Below, one piece after another: positions 1 to 5,437 of a DNA stretch of 5,437 bases; the first letter of the stretch is position 1, and each line of letters starts with the position of its first letter. The DNA comes from Clostridia bacterium (GTDB lineage: Bacteria; Bacillota; Clostridia; UMGS1883). The stretch covers positions 1-5,437 of the forward strand of contig JAFSBF010000010.1 in the NCBI GenBank assembly GCA_017441965.1. The letters run 5' to 3'. A program made the position numbers and the translations under genes. The notes under the pieces are model-generated. The model was given only the letters and a program-made list of their open reading frames with translations, made no database searches and was not told where the DNA came from.

Positions 1-1175
1 AATATGCACAGTTTAATAACGAGGGGAAAAGCTATATTATACGTAATGGGGAAAAGGCTTCAATTGAAGGCTACGAAAGCTATATTATTGATGAAGATGC
101 CCTTTCCTCTGCGCTTAATAGTGTGTGCAGTGTTGCGATAAGTCATAAAATTGAAAGCAAGGAGTCTGCCCTTTCAGATTACGGTCTTGATAAAGAGGGA
201 AAGAGCCTTGTGCTAAAGCTTAAGGACGGCACACAAAAGAAGCTTGTTATTGGTAACAGTGCAAATTTTGAGGGTGAGTATTACGCAAAGCTTAATGAAA
301 CAATCTGCACGATAAGTGATTACGAGGCCCAGGCAATACTTAAAAACCCTGACGAATACCGCCGTAGTGATATATGCACAATTGATAATACAAGCGTTAC
401 TGAATATGAAATCAAAAAGGGTACACAGACAATTTTTGCAGTGCATTTTGATGAAGAGAGTAGTAATGCTGAATTTGGTATGGCAGGCTACAAAATGACG
501 TATCCCTATAAGGGAGTAATAGCATCAAGCGATAAAATAAATGCAATTGCCGAAAAGCTTACTTCACTCAGTGCAGTAACGATTGTGGAGGAAAATCCGA
601 AAAATCTTGCCGCATATGGACTTGATTCGCCGTATACCCTTACAGTTAAGGATGCAAACGGAAAAGTAACCGTTAAAATGGGTGACTATGCCGGTGATAA
701 CACCGTATATGTAATGCAGGGTGATTTACCCGTTGTGTATATTGCCGAGTGTCCTTTCTATGAAATTGTGAAGGAGGCAAAGGCGCAGGATTATATAGAC
801 AGGCTTATCCATATTTTCAATATTGAAAACGTATCAGGTATAACAATCAGCGCTGATGGCAAAAGCTATGACCTTTCCATTACGAAAAAGGGCGAGGATG
901 AATACAGCTATAAAATCAACGGAAAGCACAGTGTAGAAAAGAATTTCAAAGCGGTATATCAGAAGATTATCGGTGTTACAGCCGCAGAATTCAGCGAGAA
1001 AGAGGTTTCGGGTACAGAAAAATGCACAATAACCTTTAAGTTTACAGACGGCAGTAAAAAGGCATTTAAATACTGTATTTACGATGAAAGATATTCTATT
1101 GTAAAGGCAAATAACGGTATGACATGCCTGACACTGACAAAGAATATTGATGAAATTTTAGAAAAATTAAAGTAA
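1..1175 (+). CDS. DUF4340 domain-containing protein, 3' part (start outside window)
   Basis: The frame is open from base 3 to the TAA at 1173-1175, giving 390 visible residues; the true start lies upstream. A GTG at 123 is not the start, because the frame stays open before it and the first repeat begins earlier (about visible residue 30). The protein is built of repeats: a helical stretch, a YGLD motif, then two or three beta strands around a 'DG' turn. YGLD occurs at visible residues 60-63 and 205-208, 145 residues apart. A third copy near residues 300-390 has lost YGLD but keeps the 'FTDGSKKAF' strand-turn-strand. This layout fits the DUF4340 family (recognised by eye). Family members usually have an N-terminal membrane anchor (outside this window), an extracytoplasmic body, and neighbouring GldG-like ABC-2 transporter genes. 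Its biochemical role is unknown. The terminator right after the stop suggests it is the last gene of its operon and separate from smc. Confidence 0.78.
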   Translation, partial: YAQFNNEGKSYIIRNGEKASIEGYESYIIDEDALSSALNSVCSVAISHKIESKESALSDYGLDKEGKSLVLKLKDGTQKKLVIGNSANFEGEYYAKLNETICTISDYEAQAILKNPDEYRRSDICTIDNTSVTEYEIKKGTQTIFAVHFDEESSNAEFGMAGYKMTYPYKGVIASSDKINAIAEKLTSLSAVTIVEENPKNLAAYGLDSPYTLTVKDANGKVTVKMGDYAGDNTVYVMQGDLPVVYIAECPFYEIVKEAKAQDYIDRLIHIFNIENVSGITISADGKSYDLSITKKGEDEYSYKINGKHSVEKNFKAVYQKIIGVTAAEFSEKEVSGTEKCTITFKFTDGSKKAFKYCIYDERYSIVKANNGMTCLTLTKNIDEILEKLK

Positions 1176-1180
1176 AACAG

Positions 1181-1211
1181 AAACGGGCAGAAAACTGTCC
1201 GTTTTGTTTTT
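1181..1211 (+). terminator. Rho-independent terminator after the DUF4340 gene
   Basis: It begins five bases after the TAA. The left arm AAACGGGCAG (1181-1190), loop AAAA (1191-1194) and right arm CTGTCCGTTT (1195-1204) form a 10-bp stem with one G-T wobble. The right arm runs into a T-rich tract, TTTTGTTTTT (1202-1211). GC-rich stem, short loop and T tract are all present. It should end transcription of the upstream operon and so make smc depend on its own promoter. Confidence 0.88.
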
Positions 1212-1243
1212 GGGAAATATTGTTGCAAAACACTACTTATAAA

Positions 1244-1306
1244 TTAAGCGATGCTTAAAAAGTGAGCGGAACGCTCGGCAAAGCGTCCTTTTGACACCAA
1301 AAGGAC
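1244..1306. repeat. Cluster of three short perfect inverted repeats
   Basis: Three perfect inverted repeats sit in 63 bases. The first is TTAAGC-GAT-GCTTAA (1244-1258). The second is GAGCG-GAA-CGCTC (1264-1276). The third has arms GTCCTTTTG (1285-1293) and CAAAAGGAC (1298-1306) around an ACAC loop. None is followed by a T run on the + strand, so none looks like a + strand terminator. On the - strand the second is followed by ACTTTTT, but I see no - strand gene to terminate. Bases 1268-1275 can also pair with 1282-1288 (seven pairs, one bulged A), which would exclude hairpins two and three. The function is unknown: it could be a dispersed intergenic repeat, a protein-binding region upstream of the smc promoter, or structured RNA if read from an unseen promoter. 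Confidence 0.6.
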
Positions 1307-1315
1307 AATTATAAC

Positions 1316-1344
1316 TTGATTATCAGGAAAATTTATGATAAAAT
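1316..1344 (+). promoter_or_regulatory. Predicted sigma-A promoter of smc-ftsY, extended -10
   Basis: A -35 box TTGATT (1316-1321, four of six consensus bases) is followed by exactly 17 bases and a -10 box TAAAAT (1339-1344, five of six). A TG at 1336-1337, one base before the -10, makes it an extended -10 promoter of the kind common in Firmicutes. Transcription would start near 1351, giving a leader of about 24 bases before the smc ATG. It lies downstream of the DUF4340 terminator, as expected for a promoter serving smc and ftsY. No other pair of boxes with good spacing was seen between the terminator and smc. Confidence 0.72.
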
Positions 1345-1360
1345 AACTTAGATGTTGTGT

Positions 1361-1370
1361 AAGAAGGTGA
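1361..1370 (+). promoter_or_regulatory. Ribosome binding site of smc
   Basis: AAGAAGGTGA, continuing into TT, matches the anti-Shine-Dalgarno complement AAGGAGGTGAT with a single mismatch and ends four bases before the ATG at 1375. It fixes that ATG as the start, which also gives the normal SMC N-terminus ([14 protein letters not shown]). Confidence 0.9.
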
Positions 1371-1374
1371 TTAT

Positions 1375-4300
1375 ATGTACCTTAAAAGAATAGAGCTGCA
1401 GGGCTTTAAATCCTTTGCCGATAAAACAGTTATCGAGGTTCATCAGGGTGTAACTGCGATTGTTGGCCCTAACGGTAGCGGAAAGAGTAATATTTCCGAT
1501 GCGGTAAGATGGGTTATGGGTGAACAGAGCGCAAAAACACTGCGTGGTGGAAAAATGGAGGATGTCATTTTTGCAGGAACGCAGAAGCGTAAACCGCTCG
1601 GTTATGCGGAGGTTTCACTGGTGCTTGATAATACTACGCATTTTTTGCCGAGCGATTATGAAGAGGTTGAAATAACACGAAGAGTGTTCCGCAGCGGTGA
1701 AAGTGAATATATGATTAACCGTACAGGCTGCCGCTTAAAGGACATTCACGAACTTTTAATGGATACAGGTCTTGGCCGTGACGGATATTCCATTGTCGGT
1801 CAGGGTAAAATAGCGGAGATAGTTTCCTCAAAGGGTGAAGAACGCCGTCAGATTTTTGAAGAGGCTGCAGGTATTTCAAAATATCGCTACAGAAAAAACG
1901 AGGCTGAAAGAAAGCTTTCCCATACAGAGGATAATTTAGTTCGTGTAAGGGATATTTTAAGCGAGCTTACAGAGCGTGTAGAGCCACTTCGCAGGCAGAG
2001 TGAAAAGGCGATGAAATTCCTTGACCTTCGTGAACAGTTAAAAGGAATTGAGGTAAGTGCACTTCTTGAAATAACCGATGCAAAGCGTATTGAGGCACAG
2101 AAAACGGCAGAGCTTTTTAAGAATGCTTCGCAGGAATTTGAAAACGCGAAAACACAGCTTGATGCGTGCAACGAAAAGAGTGACGTTCTATATAGTCAGA
2201 TTAAGGAAACAGACAGTGAGATTGACGGGCAGAGGGAGCATCTTTCAAAGCTTGAGGCTGATGCAGCATCAATAGAAAATGAAAAAGCAATCATAAAAAA
2301 CAACATAGAAAATCACAAGGTTAATATTGTACGTATTGATACAGAGCTTGCAGGCTGGTCAAAAAGGGAAGAGGATTATAAAAATCAGCTTTCCGAGCTT
2401 GAGGAAAAGAACAGCGCAGAGAATGAAAGCTTTCTTAAAATGGCGGACGAGCTTTCAGAGCTTGAAAACGAGGACCGCCTTATAGGTGAAGAGGTTTCTC
2501 GCCGCGTTAAGGCACTCGATATGGCACGTGAGGAAGTAATTAATCTTCGCCAGAAAAAGAGTGAGGCGCAGTCAAGACTTGATAGCATTGACCTTATAAC
2601 ACAAAATATCGAAACACGCCGTTTTTCAATCGAGGTTGATATTGCATCGGCATCTGACGATATAAACAGATTAAGTGCAAAATGCAGTGAACTTGAAACA
2701 AAAGAGGCAGAGGCACAGGAAAAATTTGACAAGCTTTCTGACGAGGTTTTTGATGCTAATAAAGGCTATCACGATGCAAACCGCAAAAGCGGTGAGCTTA
2801 AGGCTAAATATAATGAAATGTCCACAATGCTCGGTGAAAAGCAGGGCCGCAGAAAAATGCTCGAGGAAATGGAAAAAGGGCTTGAAGGATATGCAAGAAG
2901 TGTGCGTGACCTTTTGCGTGCCGCAGATGAGGGTAGCTATGGCGGAAAGCTTATAGGTGTACTCAGCAAGCTTATAACAGTGGACAAAAAATACACTACT
3001 GCAATTGAAACCGCCCTTGGTAATGCGATGCAGAATGTTGTGGTAAATACCGAGGAGGATGCAAAGCGGGCAATAGAATTTCTGAAAGTAAACCGTATGG
3101 GCAGAGTGACGTTTTTGCCCGTTTCCTCGCAGGAGGGAAGGCGTCTTGACAATGAGGACCGTGTTATGAAAAATGACGGCACCGTTTCTATTGCAAGTGA
3201 CGTTGTTGAGTGCGACAGTTCAATCAGGAATGTAATAGAGGCACTCCTCGGAAGAACGGTTATAATGGAGGATATGGACAGTGCGGTGGCACTTGCCAGG
3301 GCAACGCATTATAAATTTAAGATTGTAACCCTCGCAGGGGAGCTTTTACAGCCCGGAGGTAGCATCACGGGTGGTAGTATTAATAAAACGCAGGCACTCT
3401 TAGGTAGAAAAGACGAGATAGAACGCCTTAATAATGAATGTGACAAGCTTATCCGTGAAACTGAAAAGCTGGAGGATGAGATTGACGATCTTGCCGAAGA
3501 AGCAGAAAAAATGCGTAAAAAAGAAGCGCAGCTTCGTGAGAAGCTTTCTGAAAGCGAAAACAAGCTTCTTAAAATCAAGGCGGAGGCAGATATGAAGGGA
3601 AGCCTTCTTGAGATGGCAAAGGAACGCTTTGAAAAGCTTAATGCTGAAAAGACGCAGATTTCAACGCAGCAGACAGACACAGTTGAAACAAAGAAAAAGC
3701 TGCGTGAAATCCTCGAAGGCTCAGATGAGCTTATCGAAAAGGCGGAGGAAATTGTCCGCACAAAGCAGGATGCCGTGCGTGAAGAAACTATAAAGCGTGA
3801 AGAGCATTCCGTTAAGATTATTGATAAAAAGATGGAAATTAACGGAGCGCAAAAGGATGTAGAAATAACGGCTCAGCGCATAAATGATATTAAGGGCGCT
3901 ATTATGAATTCACGCTCTGATTATAAGGACAAGCTTGACGAGAGAAAAGCACAGGAGGATATGATAGCCTCCCTCGAAGGGCAGATAGAAAGTAACCTTA
4001 TGCGTCAAAATCAGTGCGCTATTGCAATTGAAGCCCTGCGTGAGGAAATAAAGGCGCACGTTTCGGGAAGAAGCGGCAGCGACAGTGAACTTGAAAAACT
4101 GCGTGAGGAAATTCGTCAGCTTAATGAGAGGATACTCGTTCTTCAGGGCGAGGTTGTGCGTATAGAAACGAAGAAGAACAAAATTGACGAGGACCTTGAA
4201 AATGCAGCTAACCGTTTGTGGGAAAATTATGAACTGACATATAACACTGCACTTGAATTTAAAAAGGATATAGGCTCTTTATCTGAGGCACAGAAAACCA

Positions 4301-4941
4301 TTTCCCAGCTTAAAAACTCCATAAGGGCACTTGGAAATATTAATGTCGATGCTATTGAGGAGTATAAAGAGGTTAAGGGCAGATATGAATTTATGAGCAC
4401 GCAGGTAGAGGATATGGAAAAGGCGAAAGCCGACCTTGAAAAGCTTATCGGTGAAATGATGGCTGTAATGCGTGAACAGTTTGCACAGAAGTTTGAGGTT
4501 ATAAATAAGCTTTTCGGAAAGAGCTTTGTGGAGCTTTTCGGCGGAGGTAAGGCGGAGGTTAAGCTATTAAATCCGCTTGACACGCTTGAAAGCCCGATTG
4601 AAATTGAGGTGCAGCCTCCCGGTAAAAAGCTGCAGAGTATAACACTGCTTTCAGGTGGTGAGCACGCCTTAACTGCGATTGCACTGCTTTTTGCACTGCT
4701 GCAGGTTTCTCCGGCTCCGTTTTTGGTGCTTGACGAGATTGAGGCGGCACTCGATGATGAAAATGTTTACCGTTTTGCAGACTACATCAGAAATTACGGT
4801 AATAATACACAGTTTGTCGTTATTACGCACAGAAGAGGTACTATGGAGGCGGCAGACATTCTGTACGGTGTTACGATGCAGGAGAGAGGTGTAAGCAGAC
4901 TTCTTTCTATGAAGCTTGAGGATGTAGCGATAGAGGAGTAA
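1375..4941 (+). CDS. smc: Chromosome segregation protein SMC
   Basis: Structural maintenance of chromosomes ATPase. In the family it forms a homodimer that, with ScpA and ScpB, extrudes DNA loops and aligns sister chromosome arms on the nucleoid. The complete 1188 residues are close to the 1186 I recall for B. subtilis SMC. N-terminal head: FKSF at 11-14, Walker A GPNGSGKS at 31-38 and the DNA-sensing R57 in TLRGGKMED. The coil runs from about 170 to 505. The hinge is about 520-670 with PGGSITGGS at 660-668. The return coil is about 680-1020, similar in length to the first as an antiparallel arm needs. C-terminal head: signature LLSGGEH at 1091-1097, Walker B FLVLDE with D1120 and catalytic E1121, D-loop ALDD and switch H1152 in ITHRR. 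No frameshift or missing catalytic residue is seen. One oddity is His1097, where Lys or Arg is usual. It has its own promoter and is followed after five bases by ftsY. Only the exact coil boundaries are uncertain. Confidence 0.98.
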   Translation: MYLKRIELQGFKSFADKTVIEVHQGVTAIVGPNGSGKSNISDAVRWVMGEQSAKTLRGGKMEDVIFAGTQKRKPLGYAEVSLVLDNTTHFLPSDYEEVEITRRVFRSGESEYMINRTGCRLKDIHELLMDTGLGRDGYSIVGQGKIAEIVSSKGEERRQIFEEAAGISKYRYRKNEAERKLSHTEDNLVRVRDILSELTERVEPLRRQSEKAMKFLDLREQLKGIEVSALLEITDAKRIEAQKTAELFKNASQEFENAKTQLDACNEKSDVLYSQIKETDSEIDGQREHLSKLEADAASIENEKAIIKNNIENHKVNIVRIDTELAGWSKREEDYKNQLSELEEKNSAENESFLKMADELSELENEDRLIGEEVSRRVKALDMAREEVINLRQKKSEAQSRLDSIDLITQNIETRRFSIEVDIASASDDINRLSAKCSELETKEAEAQEKFDKLSDEVFDANKGYHDANRKSGELKAKYNEMSTMLGEKQGRRKMLEEMEKGLEGYARSVRDLLRAADEGSYGGKLIGVLSKLITVDKKYTTAIETALGNAMQNVVVNTEEDAKRAIEFLKVNRMGRVTFLPVSSQEGRRLDNEDRVMKNDGTVSIASDVVECDSSIRNVIEALLGRTVIMEDMDSAVALARATHYKFKIVTLAGELLQPGGSITGGSINKTQALLGRKDEIERLNNECDKLIRETEKLEDEIDDLAEEAEKMRKKEAQLREKLSESENKLLKIKAEADMKGSLLEMAKERFEKLNAEKTQISTQQTDTVETKKKLREILEGSDELIEKAEEIVRTKQDAVREETIKREEHSVKIIDKKMEINGAQKDVEITAQRINDIKGAIMNSRSDYKDKLDERKAQEDMIASLEGQIESNLMRQNQCAIAIEALREEIKAHVSGRSGSDSELEKLREEIRQLNERILVLQGEVVRIETKKNKIDEDLENAANRLWENYELTYNTALEFKKDIGSLSEAQKTISQLKNSIRALGNINVDAIEEYKEVKGRYEFMSTQVEDMEKAKADLEKLIGEMMAVMREQFAQKFEVINKLFGKSFVELFGGGKAEVKLLNPLDTLESPIEIEVQPPGKKLQSITLLSGGEHALTAIALLFALLQVSPAPFLVLDEIEAALDDENVYRFADYIRNYGNNTQFVVITHRRGTMEAADILYGVTMQERGVSRLLSMKLEDVAIEE
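4932..4938 (+). promoter_or_regulatory. Ribosome binding site of ftsY inside the 3' end of smc
   Basis: AGAGGAG spans the last codons of smc (its two final Glu codons, GAG GAG) and ends eight bases before the ATG at 4947. The spacing favours this ATG over the in-frame ATG at 4953, which would be 14 bases away. Because the site is covered by ribosomes finishing smc, coupling of the two translations is plausible. Confidence 0.85.
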
Positions 4942-4946
4942 TAGCT

Positions 4947-5437
4947 ATGGAAATGAACACAGAAAAAAAAGGACTTTTTGCAAGACTTAAAGATGGTCTG
5001 GGTAAAACAAGGGACTCCTTCAATGAAAAGCTTGACGGAGTATTCGGCGTATTTAAAAAAATAGATGATGACCTTTATGACGAACTTGAAGAAGCGCTTA
5101 TTATGGCAGATATAGGTGCACGCGCATCCTTTGAAATTGTGGAGGAATTACGCGCAAGTGTAAAGGAAAAACACATTACAGATGCCGAGAGTGCAAAGGA
5201 CGAGCTTAAAGCAATTATCTGCGACATTCTTGCGGGCGGAGATAACAAGCTCCATCTTGATACAAAGCCTACGGTAATACTTGTAATAGGTGTTAACGGT
5301 GTTGGTAAGACAACAACTATTGGTAAGCTTGCAAGTAAGCTTAAAAAAGAGGGAAAGAGTGTTATCCTTGCTGCGGCGGACACCTTCCGTGTGGCTGCTG
5401 CAGACCAGCTTGAAATATGGGCAGATAGAAATGATGT
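4947..5437 (+). CDS. ftsY: Signal recognition particle receptor FtsY, 5' part (runs off window)
   Basis: FtsY is the SRP-family GTPase that docks Ffh-bound ribosomes at the membrane, so membrane proteins are delivered to SecYEG. The window holds 163 complete codons of an expected 300 or so, with no stop before the edge. Residues 7-25 carry the basic, amphipathic [17 protein letters not shown] segment typical of the FtsY N domain and thought to help membrane contact. The N-domain helices follow to about residue 98. The G domain begins with P-loop [10 protein letters not shown] (115-124) and the G2 region with [11 protein letters not shown] (145-155). There is no long acidic A domain before the N domain, as is usual in Firmicutes. 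Ffh shares the NG fold, but the short N-terminus, the GL.KTR sequence and the place after smc indicate FtsY. Residue 149 is Val where Ala is common. The gene starts five bases after the smc stop, in another frame, and likely depends on the smc promoter. Confidence 0.96.
   Translation, partial: MEMNTEKKGLFARLKDGLGKTRDSFNEKLDGVFGVFKKIDDDLYDELEEALIMADIGARASFEIVEELRASVKEKHITDAESAKDELKAIICDILAGGDNKLHLDTKPTVILVIGVNGVGKTTTIGKLASKLKKEGKSVILAAADTFRVAAADQLEIWADRND

Noticed and set aside
123..125. GTG as the start of the DUF4340 protein
   Set aside because: The same frame is open back to base 3 and the upstream residues belong to the first repeat. I saw no good ribosome binding site just before it.
1223..1243. 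Possible second promoter: TTGCAA (1223-1228) and TATAAA (1238-1243)
   Set aside because: The boxes are only nine bases apart, far from the usual 17, and no better -35 box was found upstream.
1285..1306. Third hairpin as a second terminator for the upstream operon
   Set aside because: The stem is strong, but it is followed by AATTATAACT rather than a T run, and a complete terminator already exists at 1181-1211.
1352..1393. 13-codon frame starting at ATG 1352 and overlapping the smc start
   Set aside because: It would begin almost at the inferred transcription start with no ribosome binding site of its own. Its bases are explained by the smc ribosome binding site and start.
2385..2732. 115-codon - strand open frame inside smc
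   Set aside because: Same Ser-rich antisense shadow of the coiled-coil codons, with no independent sign of coding.
3309..3761. 150-codon open frame on the - strand, very rich in Ser and Phe
   Set aside because: It lies wholly inside the SMC coiled coil on the opposite strand. Its Ser/Phe/Leu richness is the complement of Glu/Lys-rich codons. It resembles no family I recognise.
200..5345. Very frequent AAGCTT hexamer throughout the window
   Set aside because: It mostly arises from Lys-Leu pairs written AAG CTT, the preferred codons here, so codon choice explains it without a special DNA signal.
5075..5383. 102-codon - strand open frame over ftsY
   Set aside because: It is antisense to the clearly conserved FtsY NG domain, including the P-loop, and looks like no known protein.

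Overview
The window looks like chromosomal core DNA from a low-GC Gram-positive bacterium, most likely a member of the Clostridia (possibly of the Ruminococcaceae/Oscillospiraceae type). The evidence is an SMC protein that aligns along its whole length with the Bacillus-type family, an FtsY without the long acidic N-terminal domain seen in Proteobacteria, strong Shine-Dalgarno sites of the AAGGTGAT and AGAGGAG type, AT-rich sequence, and the smc-ftsY gene order typical of Firmicutes. The family-level placement is inference.

All genes lie on the + strand. Bases 1-1175 are the 3' part of a DUF4340-type gene whose start lies outside the window. The visible 390 residues form three divergent copies of one beta-rich repeat. 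Such proteins are often encoded beside GldG-like ABC-2 transporter genes, so this may be the last gene of such an operon. A good intrinsic terminator (1181-1211) closes it.

Bases 1176-1374 (199 bases) contain no gene. They hold the terminator, then three closely spaced perfect inverted repeats (1244-1306), then a sigma-A-type promoter with an extended -10 (1316-1344) and a near-consensus ribosome binding site. The inverted repeats are the least explained sequence here. Two of them can refold into one mutually exclusive hairpin, and the third ends nine bases before the -35 box.

Bases 1375-4941 are a complete smc gene (1188 residues) with every catalytic motif present. Five bases after its stop codon, ftsY begins (4947) and runs off the right edge after 163 codons. 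Its ribosome binding site lies inside the last codons of smc, so the two genes form one transcription unit. SMC folds and segregates the chromosome. FtsY is the membrane receptor for signal recognition particle. The link between them is a conserved gene order rather than a shared pathway.

I found no mobile element, CRISPR array, tRNA, rRNA or defence system. The window is mostly ordinary; the intergenic inverted-repeat cluster is the part most worth a second look.
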